DNA of 54,106 nucleotides from Alphaproteobacteria bacterium (GCA_016794305.1 JAEUKN010000006.1:1-54106); one strand, 5' to 3'; shown: positions 33,775-43,742, counted from the first letter of the stretch. Numbers and translations: made by a program. Notes: a model not told the origin generated them from the letters alone.

Positions 33775-33801
33775 TTTATAACCCAATGGTTATAATGTCA
33801 A
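33775..33801 (-). promoter_or_regulatory. Promoter with operator-like palindrome for the orphan exported gene
   Basis: On the minus strand TTGACA (33801-33796) is followed after 15 bases by TATAAA (33780-33775). The palindrome TTATAACC/GGTTATAA (33776-33795, four-base centre) fills the spacer and -10, a placement expected for a repressor site. The 15-base spacer is short, so the promoter may be weak or activator dependent. Confidence 0.5.
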
Positions 33802-33885
33802 CAATTTTTATAACTCACACCAGTTTGCGTGACGATTTGGCGCAGTTTTAATAGATCGAATAATTTTCAATAATCATAATTTGTT

Positions 33886-34353
33886 CTATGGATTTTCTTT
33901 TATTATCCCAATCCCTTGGCGGGCGAGGAGGTCGGCGCGTTCATTCTCAATGTGGCCGCTGTGGCCGCGGACCCAATGCCAGTTGATGGTATGACGGGGC
34001 AGCTCTTGATCAAGTTCCATCCATAAATCCTGATTTTTGACCGGCTGTTTGGCGGCAGATTTCCATCCGCGGGCTTTCCATCCCGCCAACCATTCCGTTA
34101 CGCCCTTCATCACATATTGGCTGTCGGTATATAGCTCGATGCGGCAGGGACGGGAGAGGGCGCGCAGCCCTTCAATCACCGCGCGCAGCTCCATCCGGTT
34201 ATTGGTTGTGTCACGCTCGCCGCCGTTCAGTTCCTTTTCAACCCCCTGACAGCGCAGCAAGGCCCCCCATCCGCCCGGGCCGGGGTTTCCCGAACACGCG
34301 CCATCGGTGTAAAGTTCAACCACCTGGTGGGGGAAAGGGGGGGAATTGGTCAT
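33886..34353 (-). CDS. rnhA: Ribonuclease HI
   Basis: Cuts RNA in RNA-DNA hybrids. With the ATG at 34353 the protein has 155 residues, the family's usual length. The active site is intact: Asp17 in YTDGAC, Glu55 in NNRMELRAV, Asp77 in YTDSQYV, and an Asp near 141 in NERADLLAR. The basic handle with [16 protein letters not shown] is present. An upstream TTG at 34371 is possible. Last gene of the wrbA-queH-thrB-rnhA run; thrB-rnhA adjacency is common in Alphaproteobacteria. Confidence 0.96.
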   Translation of the reverse strand: MTNSPPFPHQVVELYTDGACSGNPGPGGWGALLRCQGVEKELNGGERDTTNNRMELRAVIEGLRALSRPCRIELYTDSQYVMKGVTEWLAGWKARGWKSAAKQPVKNQDLWMELDQELPRHTINWHWVRGHSGHIENERADLLARQGIGIIKENP

Positions 34354-34374
34354 GATGTCAACTGAAAACAAAGA

Positions 34375-35358
34375 TTAAAACAGGGCATGGTGGCGGTGAA
34401 ATTCGAATTTTTTGATATATTCGGCGGGGTCCTTTGGCGTGACCAATGCATTGGCGTCATGGAAACACAGATCATGGAGTCGCGAGGATAAAAACCGCAG
34501 TGCCGCACCCTTTGCCAAGACTTGGAAGGCATGTTTTTCATCATCACGCAATGGCCGCACCGATTGATAATGGTCGAGGAGCAAGTCCCGCCGATCGGGC
34601 ACAAATTGATGATCCGCATCAAAACACCAGGCATTGAGGACAATCGCCAGATCATAGGCCAAAAAGTCGGTCGCGGTAAAATAAAAATCAATAATTCCGC
34701 TGATTTGTCCATTTAATTGAAACACATTATCGGGGAATAAATCGGCATGGACCGCGCCGACCGGTAATCCCGTATCCTGCGACGTGGCGAATTGCGGCCA
34801 TTGCGCGCGCAGTAATTTGAGTTCGTTCAAATAATTTGATGCCAAATCCTGAAAATGCGCATCGGGCTGTGACTGAAGCTTTTGAAGCCGTGCGGCCCAG
34901 GCCTCCATCCCCATGGAATTGCTGCGATAAAGCTTAAAACTGCGGCCGGCTTCGTGCAATTGCGCGCATTTTTCCCCCAATTGGGCGCAAATATCCGGGG
35001 TGATGTCCATTGGATCTATATTATGCCCGTCCAAAAACGGGAAGATCGCCGCGGCCTTACGGTGAAGTTGCGCGATATGTTCGCCGTTTTTGCCCGCAAT
35101 CGGTGCGGGGCAATTGAGTTCATGATCGCGGCAATGGGCCATAAATCCCATAAAAAACGGCAGGTCGTCGGGATCAATACGGCTTTCAAAAATCGTGAGG
35201 ATATAGGGCGTTACACGGACATCCTGATCCACCATGATTTTATAATTGGTATTGTCAATGCCCTGAAGAATCGGTTCAAAACCGGCCAGGGTGCCGATGT
35301 CATAGGCGGATAAAAATTCGGCAATCTCCGCAAAATCCAAATGGGTATAAACGGCCAT
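34375..35358 (-). CDS. thrB: Homoserine kinase (ThrB2, aminoglycoside phosphotransferase fold)
   Basis: Phosphorylates homoserine in threonine synthesis. The 327 residues open with the family start MAVYTHLDFAEIAEFLSAYDIG. The kinase loop is V203-HADLFPDN211, with catalytic Asp206 and Asn211, then the metal-binding IIDFYFTATD. This is the ThrB2 family of alphaproteobacteria, unrelated to the GHMP-type ThrB of E. coli. Gaps of about 20 bases to queH and rnhA support an operon. Confidence 0.95.
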   Translation of the reverse strand: MAVYTHLDFAEIAEFLSAYDIGTLAGFEPILQGIDNTNYKIMVDQDVRVTPYILTIFESRIDPDDLPFFMGFMAHCRDHELNCPAPIAGKNGEHIAQLHRKAAAIFPFLDGHNIDPMDITPDICAQLGEKCAQLHEAGRSFKLYRSNSMGMEAWAARLQKLQSQPDAHFQDLASNYLNELKLLRAQWPQFATSQDTGLPVGAVHADLFPDNVFQLNGQISGIIDFYFTATDFLAYDLAIVLNAWCFDADHQFVPDRRDLLLDHYQSVRPLRDDEKHAFQVLAKGAALRFLSSRLHDLCFHDANALVTPKDPAEYIKKFEFHRHHALF

Positions 35359-35378
35359 ATTTTTATCCCCACCCCCGT

Positions 35379-36089
35379 TTAAACTTCGGTCGGCGTGCCG
35401 TAGTAGTGCTGGCCGAGCTCAATCTTCTCCCGCCCCTTGGACATTCGCCATTTATTGGTATCGCGCAGCGAATAAATACAGCCGCAATATTCCTGTTGAT
35501 AGAAATTTTCGCGTTTGGAGATTTCCAACATTCTTGGGCCCCCGCCGCCCTTGCGCCAATTATAATCCCAAAAGCTCACGCCTTCATACCGCGCGGCGGC
35601 CCGGTGGCCGCACCCGTTAATCTGGTTCATGTCTTTCCAACGTGAAATCCCCAAACAGGATGTAAACATGGGGAATCCGTGTTCAAAGGCATAAAGGGCC
35701 GTGCGTTCAAACCGCATATCAAAACATTCGGTGCATCTGATTCCGCGTTCCGGTTCCCATTCCATCCCGCGCACACGTTCGAACCAATTGGTGCTGTCGT
35801 AATCGGCGTCAATAAACTCCAACCCCAATTTTTCGGCATAGCGAATATTTTCCTGTTTCCGCAGTTCATATTCTTCACGCGGGTGAATATTGGGGTTGTA
35901 GAAATAAATCGTGACCTGAAGGCCGGAGGCCGCCATAGCCTCAATCACTTCACCCGAACACGGCGCACAACAAGAATGAAGCAGCATTTTTTGCTGCCCT
36001 TCCCCCTGAATTTGCGGGGGAAGCGGCAAAACCATCCGCCCCTTCATGGTGTCAATATCGGTATGCGTGTTGATGTCAGAGTGCGCCAT
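35379..36089 (-). CDS. queH: Epoxyqueuosine reductase QueH
   Basis: Final step of queuosine synthesis in tRNA, reducing epoxyqueuosine to queuosine without cobalamin. The 236 residues contain the paired cysteines C40-C41-A-P-C44 and the distal EYCGCIYSL, the ligands and redox pair of the DUF208/QueH family, plus [10 protein letters not shown] and [14 protein letters not shown]. The first 30 residues are not conserved; starts at codon 15 or 19 are possible. No queG is seen, so QueH probably fills this step. Confidence 0.93.
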   Translation of the reverse strand: MAHSDINTHTDIDTMKGRMVLPLPPQIQGEGQQKMLLHSCCAPCSGEVIEAMAASGLQVTIYFYNPNIHPREEYELRKQENIRYAEKLGLEFIDADYDSTNWFERVRGMEWEPERGIRCTECFDMRFERTALYAFEHGFPMFTSCLGISRWKDMNQINGCGHRAAARYEGVSFWDYNWRKGGGGPRMLEISKRENFYQQEYCGCIYSLRDTNKWRMSKGREKIELGQHYYGTPTEV

Positions 36090-36122
36090 GCGCTCATAAT
36101 CCTTCAGGTCAACGGTTCAATG

Positions 36123-36704
36123 TTATTTATTCCAACGTTTGGCGGCATCAGCAATCCGCGCACCGTATAATTCGGCGGTTTTTATGTCGCCGCTGCTCGG
36201 TGATTCGCTCGGTGCGACATTGTCGGATTGTGCCATGACCCCCAAATAGGACCCGATTCGGTTGACGCTGTCCACATTGCCGCTCGGAACATCGTTGGCA
36301 TTGGATTGGTTGCCCTCGGCCTGGGACACCCAGATCATGCCGTGTTGCGCCGATAACACCACCAGTTGGAAGAGGCTGTTGAGTTTATCGCCGCTCATGC
36401 TGAGTGAATTGGTAAATCCGCCCGCCAATTTGTTTTTCCACGCGCCGGTAAACCAAGCTTTTGAGGTCGCGTCCATAAATAGTTTAAACGGCCCCGAAAG
36501 CGAACCCATATAGGTCGGCGCGCCGAAAATAATCGCATCGGCCCCATCCAAATCCGCCCATGACGCATCGGGAATCTTGCCGTCCTGTTCAACCTTAATA
36601 AAACTAACGGCGGCGCCGGCCCCTTCGGCCCCGCGCTTCACGGCTTCGGCAATCACCGCCGTGTGGCCATAACCGGAATGATACGCAATTGCGACTTTTG
36701 TCAT
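36123..36704 (-). CDS. wrbA: Flavodoxin-family NAD(P)H:quinone oxidoreductase, WrbA-like
   Basis: 193-residue flavodoxin fold. SGYGHTAVIAEAV (about 9-21) is the FMN phosphate loop, and the FGAPTYMGSLSGPFK region is the second FMN loop. WrbA proteins are tetrameric FMN enzymes that reduce quinones to hydroquinones. The insert typical of WrbA is only partly conserved, so the call stays at family level. AAGGAG precedes the ATG at 36704; an earlier start at 36767 lacks one. First gene of a likely four-gene operon. Confidence 0.88.
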   Translation of the reverse strand: MTKVAIAYHSGYGHTAVIAEAVKRGAEGAGAAVSFIKVEQDGKIPDASWADLDGADAIIFGAPTYMGSLSGPFKLFMDATSKAWFTGAWKNKLAGGFTNSLSMSGDKLNSLFQLVVLSAQHGMIWVSQAEGNQSNANDVPSGNVDSVNRIGSYLGVMAQSDNVAPSESPSSGDIKTAELYGARIADAAKRWNK

Positions 36705-36927
36705 AGAAATCTCCTTGATCTTGATGAAATATAGTAAATTCAATGCCTGTGTTGCAAACAAATTCATTGAGATCAGGTATATAGTGCCAATTCACCAATG
36801 TCCAAGGGATAATTTGAGAATTATTTTCGCATTGATCGAAAATGATTTATATGGCGCATCCGTGATTTCGGAATTGTGCAAATCGTGCTATATCTAAAAG
36901 ATGAAATGATTACGAGGATTCTCTAAG

Positions 36928-38787
36928 ATGAAAACGCGAGGGAAACAGGAGATAAATAAATCTCATTGGACCAGTTCTGCCGTGATTTATCAGATTTATC
37001 CGCTCTCTTTCAACTATGTCGCGGGGAGTTTGAGCGATCCTTTTAAGGGGTGTTACGGTAATTTAAAGGGCATTACCGAAAAAATCAGCTATATCGAATC
37101 GCTCGGGGTTGATGCGGTCTGGTTATGCCCGTTTTTTGACTCTCCGCTTCAAACCGGTTTTGGGTATAACATCACAAATTATCGCGACATTGCCCCGTGT
37201 TTTGGGACTTTGGACGATTTTGACGAAATGTTGGACGGATTCCATCGCCGTAATATTAAGGTGGTGATAGACCAGGTTTACAGCCATACGGATATCACCC
37301 ATCCGTGGTTTCAGGCCAGCCGCGACCCAGCCCATCCCGAACATGAGAAATACAAAGATTTTTATGTGTGGTATCCGGCGGAAAAAATTCAATTTTCGGG
37401 CGGGCAAGCGGTGGCACCCAATAATTGGCGATGCATTATGGCGATGGTGGAATCGGCATGGGAATGGGATCGCGGCCGCCATAGTTTTTACCTTCATAGT
37501 TTTGATCAACGTATGCCCGATTTAAACCTCAACAACTCCGCTGTGCGGCGCGAGATTGTGGACATTGCCAAATTTTGGTTGGATCGCGGGGTGGATGGTT
37601 TTCGGCTCGATGCCGTGTGTCATTATGGGTTTGATGCTGAATTTCGTGATAATCCTCTCACTCATCCTGATCAACCGTTTCACTTGATTCACAATCCGCA
37701 ACGCCAGATTTATGACGTCAACCAACCCACCGGGCGCGTGATGCTGGAGGATTTGGAAAACCTCACCCATGACTATGGTCCTATGGCGCGCAAGTCCCTA
37801 AGCGTCAGATGGCGTGACGGGCTGGCGCGCATGGCGTCATACCTCAATAAAGGCGCAATGAAGGGCGCAAAAAACAAGGAAGAAAATATTGTGCGTGATA
37901 AGGGCACGTATGAACGCTTAACCCCGTCCTTTATCGGTGAATATAATTTTGATAAGGGCCCCGATGCGGCGTTACAGGGAGTTTCACTTGTGGGCAACCC
38001 CGATGGGCCATGCGGATGTTTTTACACGGCCGCTTTGCGCGATGGACCGCATGAGGGGCGCGGGATTGAAAGTTTTCGCGCGGATGTTGAGGAAATGTTG
38101 AGGATTTCCCCCGGGGCCCAGCGCATCAATTGGGCGATGAGCAACCATGATATGGCGCGGGTGATGACACGTTGGTTTGGCGATGACGCCACGCCGAATC
38201 ATGCCAAATTATGTTTGTCTTTGCTCCTTTCACTGCCTGGAAGTATTTGTTTATATCAAGGGGAGGAATTGGGGCTCGATAACCCTCCGCTATGGTCGGT
38301 TAAACGCGAAGGGGATGATTTTCGAAAATATGATCCGCTCAACTTAAGCATTGATGCATCCTTTCCGTGGGATGCCGCCCGCACGCCGATGCCGTGGACC
38401 GGGGCGGGGCATGAGCATATGATGTGGTTAAAAACCCCGGCGAGCCATATGAGCAAAACCGTTCATCAACAGGAAATGGATCATCGGTCGGTGTTGCAAC
38501 ATACGCGCGAAGCCATTGCCTTTCGCCGCAAAAATGCCGCCCTGCGTGATCATGGTGAAATGATGTTTTTGGAAACACAAAGGCCGGAACATATGGTTTT
38601 TATTCGGAAATCATCACTGACGGGCCAATCCATGCTATGTGCTTTTAACTTTACGCATGAAGATATGGAACTTAATTTGGCCGCGCATCTTCGTGTTTTG
38701 GGTGTTGCGCCCAAAGCAGGGAATAATGAAATGAACGTTAAAATTATGAATGCTTTTTCGAGCTGTTTTATTGAGGTGGAGTCATGA
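36928..38787 (+). CDS. GH13 alpha-glucosidase-like enzyme 1
   Basis: 619 residues of the alpha-amylase (GH13) family. The conserved regions are VIDQVYSHTD (about 112-121), GFRLDAVCH with nucleophile Asp near 227, FIGEYNF with the acid Glu near 337, and MSNHDMAR near 404-411. MPDLN after the first barrel third places it among the oligo-1,6-glucosidase/alpha-glucosidase branch rather than true amylases. No signal peptide, so it acts on short alpha-glucosides in the cytoplasm. Its stop overlaps the start of the second GH13 gene by four bases. Confidence 0.9.
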   Translation: MKTRGKQEINKSHWTSSAVIYQIYPLSFNYVAGSLSDPFKGCYGNLKGITEKISYIESLGVDAVWLCPFFDSPLQTGFGYNITNYRDIAPCFGTLDDFDEMLDGFHRRNIKVVIDQVYSHTDITHPWFQASRDPAHPEHEKYKDFYVWYPAEKIQFSGGQAVAPNNWRCIMAMVESAWEWDRGRHSFYLHSFDQRMPDLNLNNSAVRREIVDIAKFWLDRGVDGFRLDAVCHYGFDAEFRDNPLTHPDQPFHLIHNPQRQIYDVNQPTGRVMLEDLENLTHDYGPMARKSLSVRWRDGLARMASYLNKGAMKGAKNKEENIVRDKGTYERLTPSFIGEYNFDKGPDAALQGVSLVGNPDGPCGCFYTAALRDGPHEGRGIESFRADVEEMLRISPGAQRINWAMSNHDMARVMTRWFGDDATPNHAKLCLSLLLSLPGSICLYQGEELGLDNPPLWSVKREGDDFRKYDPLNLSIDASFPWDAARTPMPWTGAGHEHMMWLKTPASHMSKTVHQQEMDHRSVLQHTREAIAFRRKNAALRDHGEMMFLETQRPEHMVFIRKSSLTGQSMLCAFNFTHEDMELNLAAHLRVLGVAPKAGNNEMNVKIMNAFSSCFIEVES

Positions 38788-40565
38788 TCAATGATCATCA
38801 CGGACCGGGCCATAGGCTGAATAAACATGACCGTGCGCAGATCATGCATGAACGCGCCGAAACGCGGGATACGGAGGTGATTTATCAGGTTTATCCCGCA
38901 AGTTTTATGGACACAAACGGGGACGGGGTGGGGGACTTGGCGGGGATCCTCGCTAAGCTTGATTATATACAATCTTTGCATGTGGATGCCGTATGGATTT
39001 CGCCGTTTTTTCTCTCCCCCGCAGGGCATGAGGGGGATGGCGGCTATGCCGTTGAGAATTACCGCGAGATTGACCCGCGATTTGGAACAATGGCTGATTT
39101 TGATGCGTTGTTAACCCGCGCCCATGAATTGGGGTTGAAAATCTATACTGATTTTGTGTTGCCGCATACATCAAACCGCCATGAATGGTTTCGCAAAAGT
39201 GAGCGTCGCGAGGCCGGATTTGAAGATTTTTATATTTGGCATGATGGAAAAATAGATGATCCCATAGTGGGCGAAGGGGCGGGAGAGGGGCCGAGAGAGG
39301 GGGGGGCTCAACGTCCCGGACTGCCCACAAACTGGCTTTCTATTTTTGGCGGATCGGCATGGGAATGGCATGCGGGGCGGCAGCAATATTACCTGCATCA
39401 TTTTTTATCTGCTCAACCCGCACTTAATTTAGGGCGGGAAGAGGTGCAGGATGCTGCCCTGGGGGAAATGAAATTCTGGTTGGATCGTGGCGTGGACGGT
39501 TTTCGGATTGATGCACTCCCGCATATTGGCTGTGATCCTGAATTTCGCAATGATCGCTGGCTCAACCCTAATTCTGTCCCTGACGAGCCGCGTTGGACTG
39601 ACCTTTTCGTGGAATATAGTTTTTGCCCGGATTATATCCACGTTTTAACAAAGCGAATTCGCTTGCTATTGGACAGTTATAATCCCAAAAGATTTGCCCT
39701 TGGCGAGGTGTTGGGCGGGCGTGAGGGGGGCAGAAACTCACTCCCCATTGCCGCGAGCTTTATCGGCTATGATGAACTCAATTATTGCTATACCAATGAA
39801 TTGGTGAGTTTGACTTCATACCCCACGCCGAAAACCATTGTAAAAATGGTGGAAAATATTGAACGTTATTTCCCGCCAAAGGGTGGTAATTGCAATACTG
39901 CCAGTAATCATGATGTGGCACGGTCCGCCACACGTTTGGCGGGGGAGGTCGCGCCGCTTCACCGGGCGCAAGCCCTGCGCCAATTATTATGCCTTTTTAT
40001 CTGCCTACCCGGCAGTTTTACGATGTATCAAGGGGAGGAATTGGGCCTTCCGCAGGCGCGAATTCCCGAAGATATCGCGTTTGATCAGCGTAAGGACGTC
40101 ATTATCACGCCTTTTGGTCCGATAGAGGGGCGGGACGGTTCCCGTACGCCCATGCCGTGGCTGTGTGGGGCAAAAAATGCAGGGTTCAGTGAGTCTGATC
40201 AACCTTATTTGCCGGTGCCGAAGAGCCATTATGATTTGGCGGTGGATATGCAGGAAAATGATCCTCATTCCTTGCTGCATTTTACCCGTCATTTGTTGCA
40301 ATGGCGTAAGGTGCAGCCAGCTATGATCAAAGGCCATCTTTCCGCGCATTTGGCGGCTGAGATGCCTCATCTTTTGGCTTTGGTTAGAGTAAGTCAAAAT
40401 CAAACACTCGTGATTATCTTTAATATGGGGGACGAGAAATTGGTGTTTGACCCGGCGATATTATTTGACTCGAACGAAAAAATTCGCAGTGCGCTCAATA
40501 ATTCCGGCACCATCGAACTCAACCCCTTTGACGTGCGATTTTTCGGCGGGATTGATCGCATATAA
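38784..40565 (+). CDS. GH13 alpha-glucosidase-like enzyme 2
   Basis: 593-residue paralogue of the preceding enzyme. Regions are YTDFVLPHTSN, GFRIDALPH (nucleophile Asp near 241), FALGEVLGG (Glu near 306) and ASNHDVAR (near 373-380), so all catalytic residues are kept. QPALN replaces the MPDLN of its partner. It has the GDGVGDLAGI calcium-loop-like segment seen in oligo-1,6-glucosidases. Translation is coupled through an ATGA overlap. Having both suggests split specificity, for example trehalose, sucrose, maltose or isomaltose. A family-2 repeat starts ten bases after its stop. Confidence 0.9.
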   Translation: MINDHHGPGHRLNKHDRAQIMHERAETRDTEVIYQVYPASFMDTNGDGVGDLAGILAKLDYIQSLHVDAVWISPFFLSPAGHEGDGGYAVENYREIDPRFGTMADFDALLTRAHELGLKIYTDFVLPHTSNRHEWFRKSERREAGFEDFYIWHDGKIDDPIVGEGAGEGPREGGAQRPGLPTNWLSIFGGSAWEWHAGRQQYYLHHFLSAQPALNLGREEVQDAALGEMKFWLDRGVDGFRIDALPHIGCDPEFRNDRWLNPNSVPDEPRWTDLFVEYSFCPDYIHVLTKRIRLLLDSYNPKRFALGEVLGGREGGRNSLPIAASFIGYDELNYCYTNELVSLTSYPTPKTIVKMVENIERYFPPKGGNCNTASNHDVARSATRLAGEVAPLHRAQALRQLLCLFICLPGSFTMYQGEELGLPQARIPEDIAFDQRKDVIITPFGPIEGRDGSRTPMPWLCGAKNAGFSESDQPYLPVPKSHYDLAVDMQENDPHSLLHFTRHLLQWRKVQPAMIKGHLSAHLAAEMPHLLALVRVSQNQTLVIIFNMGDEKLVFDPAILFDSNEKIRSALNNSGTIELNPFDVRFFGGIDRI

Positions 40566-40574
40566 GGGGAGTTC

Positions 40575-40680
40575 TATACTCGGAATACTGAATTTCTGGA
40601 CGTTGTCACTTCGAGCCTAGCGTAGTCTCCCTACGCGGCGTCGCTTGTTCCTAGCCAGCAATTCAGTCTTCCAAGTATAT
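40575..40680. mobile_element. 106-bp MITE-like repeat (family 2, copy B, inverted)
   Basis: Its reverse complement matches 23704-23808 over nearly the full length, including TGGCTAGGAACAAGC and GAAGTGACAACGTCCAG. It also keeps the internal GCGTAG/CTACGC hairpin and the inverted ends TATACTCGGAATACTGAA and TATACTTGGAAGACTGAA. Confidence 0.8.
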
Positions 40681-40719
40681 TAAAAATCATGAACAGATTT
40701 TAGGCCTTGATACCGACTT

Positions 40720-41010
40720 TTAAGCCGTGATATCGACCAACGAGCCCCGCGATGGGCTCCCGGTAAGGGATGAGGAGGTTTTTTCCGTTTCGCCGGATTG
40801 CGCGAACTGAAGGCTTTTAGAGCCGGCAGTATCATCAATGTCCTGAGGGACACTCAATTGAGACGTTTGGGATGTTTGCCCGTTTTTTTGCAAAGCATTC
40901 AGCTGGGCAAAAACTGAGTTTTGCTGTTGTTGCCCGGTTTTATTCGCGCGGTACGGCGAAACACCGGCATAATTTTGTGCCGTAACTGATGTAAGTGATG
41001 CCATGTTCAT
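40720..41010 (-). CDS. Small low-complexity protein, unknown
   Basis: 96 residues rich in Gln, Ser, Thr and Asn, with the N-terminal SVTAQNYAGVSPYRA and the C-terminal GSLVDITA as the only non-repetitive parts. It is likely disordered and has no signal peptide. Purine-rich GGGGG precedes the ATG. I do not recognise it. It lies between repeat copy B and nhaA, on the same strand as nhaA. Confidence 0.55.
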   Translation of the reverse strand: MNMASLTSVTAQNYAGVSPYRANKTGQQQQNSVFAQLNALQKNGQTSQTSQLSVPQDIDDTAGSKSLQFAQSGETEKTSSSLTGSPSRGSLVDITA

Positions 41011-41119
41011 TGCCCCCGCAGACAGAGTTGAAATCTTGTCCTATTAGCATAGGATATAAAGTTTAAGGATTCATTGAAACTCTATGGAAATTTATTAATA
41101 TGTCCTCTGAATTTAAAAA

Positions 41120-42400
41120 TTATCCAGTTTTGCGGCCATAAATCCGAATAACACTATAGCCCACAATGGCAGAAAGTAAAGATCCTAATAACACACCCAA
41201 CCGAACTTCGGCCTGAAGCTCGTTGCTTTGAAACGCAAGCTCCCCAATAAAAAGCGACATGGTAAAGCCGATTCCACAGAGTATCGCCATGCCATATGCT
41301 TGGCCCCAATTGGTGTTTTCAGGCATCTTGACCCATTTCAACTTAACGGCGATCAGAAAGGGTAGGAAAATTCCCACTTGTTTGCCGATGAACAGGCCCA
41401 GCATAATCCCAAGGGTTACTTTTTCAGTCAAAATCTCCCATCCCAATCCGGCAAAGGACACGCCGGCATTGGCAAAGGCAAAAAGCGGTAAAATCAAATA
41501 AGCGACCCAAGGGTGAAGCGCATGCTCCAAGGTTTCAATCGGGGTAAGCCAAGGTTTTTTGGGGGATGTCAGCGGAATGGCAAAGGCCGTGATAACTCCG
41601 CCGATTGTCGGGTGCATGCCGGATTTTAATAAGGCGACCCATAAGATAAACCCGACCAAAACATAGGGGGCCGTATTAACTACATGTTTGCGATTTAATG
41701 CGATCAAGGCCAGCGTTGCGCCCCCCGCAACCATGAACGGGACAATCGCCAAACCGCCCGCGTAAAAAAATGCAATGATCAAAATAGCCATAAGATCGTC
41801 AATAATCGCAATGGCCGTAAGAATGATTTTAAGGGACAACGGCGCACGTTTTCCCAATAACGCCAATACGCCGAGCGAAAAGGCAATATCCGTGGCCGAT
41901 GGAATGGCCCAACCTTTAATATGGTCGGGATTATCCGCATTTATAAAGGAAAAGATGAGCGCGGGAATTGCCACCCCACCCACGGCCATTAATATGGGCA
42001 AAAGAGCCTTTGATTTACTCGAAAGTTCGCCGCGCAGGACTTCACGTTTAATCTCCAGCCCGACCAGAAAAAAGAATATGGCCATCAACCCGTCATTGAT
42101 CCAGTGAAGCACGCTTTTTTCAAGAAACGGCCCGCCATCATTTGGCCCAACAAAGCCGATGGTGAAATTCACGCCATTCAACAGGAAATTATAAAGCGTA
42201 AATAAGGGGGTATTGGCAATGATGAGCGCACAGACCGCCGCGATAACCAGCATCACGCCGCCGGAGGCTTCCATCCGAAAAAATTCGCGCGTCATGCCAA
42301 TAATGGGGTGCGGTTTTTTAACCAGCGATTGAAAACCTTCCGCTATTTGCCCTTCAGAACCGCTATGATTGGATGAATTGTGATCGAGATAATTGCCCAT
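41120..42400 (-). CDS. nhaA: Na+/H+ antiporter NhaA
   Basis: 426-residue antiporter with about twelve membrane helices that expels sodium in exchange for protons. The ion-binding Asp201-Asp202 pair sits in AIAIIDDLMAI, and the unwound-helix motif ATDIAFSLG has Asp171; the spacing of 30 matches Asp133 and Asp163-164 of E. coli NhaA. The N-terminal 30 residues are a polar extension. No nhaR-type regulator is adjacent. Confidence 0.97.
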   Translation of the reverse strand: MGNYLDHNSSNHSGSEGQIAEGFQSLVKKPHPIIGMTREFFRMEASGGVMLVIAAVCALIIANTPLFTLYNFLLNGVNFTIGFVGPNDGGPFLEKSVLHWINDGLMAIFFFLVGLEIKREVLRGELSSKSKALLPILMAVGGVAIPALIFSFINADNPDHIKGWAIPSATDIAFSLGVLALLGKRAPLSLKIILTAIAIIDDLMAILIIAFFYAGGLAIVPFMVAGGATLALIALNRKHVVNTAPYVLVGFILWVALLKSGMHPTIGGVITAFAIPLTSPKKPWLTPIETLEHALHPWVAYLILPLFAFANAGVSFAGLGWEILTEKVTLGIMLGLFIGKQVGIFLPFLIAVKLKWVKMPENTNWGQAYGMAILCGIGFTMSLFIGELAFQSNELQAEVRLGVLLGSLLSAIVGYSVIRIYGRKTG

Positions 42401-42533
42401 GGGTCAATCAGTGTTTCTTAATTGAGTCTAAGGATGTAAATACAAAAGTTCGTGATACTCATTGTAAGCAGAAAGAAAGATAAGCAGAAAGAAGTCAGTG
42501 ATTATGGCGGCTAGAGATTAATTTGGCCAGTGA

Positions 42534-43718
42534 TTATGGTTGTGAAAAATTGTTGGGCGGGATTTCGATTAATACAGCTCTCCCGTTTCTAAACTCCATG
42601 ATTCCCAGCGCACGTTCCACCAAACCATCTTCGTTGAATCTAAAAATTCCATCAACTCCGGCAAAACCGTTGCGACGTTCCAAGGCGGTTCGTGTGTAGG
42701 GTTGATTTTCCTTAGCCAGTACAACGGCAAGCGATGTCGCGTCATAGGCCAATGAGGCTAATCTGGGCGGCACTTGCCCATATGTTCTTTGGTAACGTCC
42801 TTCAAAACCGCTGCGCAGTTGAGGGGAAACCGCGGCAAACCATGCCCCCTGAAGCTCCGGAAACTGTGCCGACGCGGCATCATCCCATAACCCAGTTCCC
42901 AAGCGTTTGACAAGGGTAGGGGGCAATCCTTGCGCCGTCATTTGTGCCGAAATTTTTGCGGCTGTTGGGGCTGCCGCGGCAATTAGTACAGCCTGAGGCG
43001 CAGCAGATTTAAGGCGCGTTATATCCGATATGGTCGGCAAATATTGCGGGTCAAAGCGGACAAGCCCGGTGGTGTTGAGTTTGTACCGATTGCCGAATTT
43101 ATAAAATTCGGTGGCAACATTATCGCCATAGGCATCACGCGGAGCAATCAGGGCAATCCGATTCTTTCCCTGTGCCAATGCATATTTCAAGACTTGATCC
43201 ACCTGCGTTTGCGGCAAAAATCCCATTAAATAGACATTGTTTTTGGCGGCGGAAACATCAGTGGAAAAGGAAAGCACGGCAACGCCCTGATTGTTGGCGA
43301 TTGTGGCGGTGGATTTTGTATCATCCGCAAAAAGCGGGCCGAGGATGACATTTGCATGATCCCTCACGGCTTCGGATGCCGCATTGGCCGCATTGCCACC
43401 GGTGTCCTTGGGCATTAATTCAAAATATTGATCGGCCTTCAGGTCAAACATAGCAAGCTGTGCCGCATTCAACATCGCCTCTCCGGTATCTTGTCCGCGC
43501 CCGCTTAAGGGAACCAAAAGCGCGACTTTCGCCTTCTCCGCTGTCATGTTTTCTAGGACAGGCGGGGTTTGATCGGATGGAGCGGCCACATGATCCGTCC
43601 CCGAAATGGTTTGGGAGGCTCCATTGCGCCAGCCTTCTCCGCGTTCCTCGGCGCATCCGCTAAGCAGGCAGATGACAGACAAAAACAGGGCAAATAAAAA
43701 AATCGGATTGCGCGGCAT
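42534..43718 (-). CDS. Penicillin-binding protein activator, LpoA/LppC-like lipoprotein
   Basis: 394 residues. The lipobox LLSGC puts the lipidated Cys at residue 22, after a short hydrophobic signal; the start at 43718 has GGGAG upstream and gives a normal signal. The mature part is a periplasmic-binding fold with KVALLVPLSGRGQDTGEAML and AQLAMFD near its start. This is the alphaproteobacterial form of the LpoA C-terminal domain, thought to activate class A PBPs from the outer membrane. Divergent from rsmI, as in many proteobacteria, with 24 bases between. Confidence 0.88.
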   Translation of the reverse strand: MPRNPIFLFALFLSVICLLSGCAEERGEGWRNGASQTISGTDHVAAPSDQTPPVLENMTAEKAKVALLVPLSGRGQDTGEAMLNAAQLAMFDLKADQYFELMPKDTGGNAANAASEAVRDHANVILGPLFADDTKSTATIANNQGVAVLSFSTDVSAAKNNVYLMGFLPQTQVDQVLKYALAQGKNRIALIAPRDAYGDNVATEFYKFGNRYKLNTTGLVRFDPQYLPTISDITRLKSAAPQAVLIAAAAPTAAKISAQMTAQGLPPTLVKRLGTGLWDDAASAQFPELQGAWFAAVSPQLRSGFEGRYQRTYGQVPPRLASLAYDATSLAVVLAKENQPYTRTALERRNGFAGVDGIFRFNEDGLVERALGIMEFRNGRAVLIEIPPNNFSQP

Positions 43719-43742
43719 CACAAGCTCCCTTAAACATAGATC

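Noticed and set aside
36715..36897. 60-codon frame between wrbA and the GH13 genes
   Set aside because: It has no clear ribosome binding site or recognisable product. The region more likely holds the divergent promoters.
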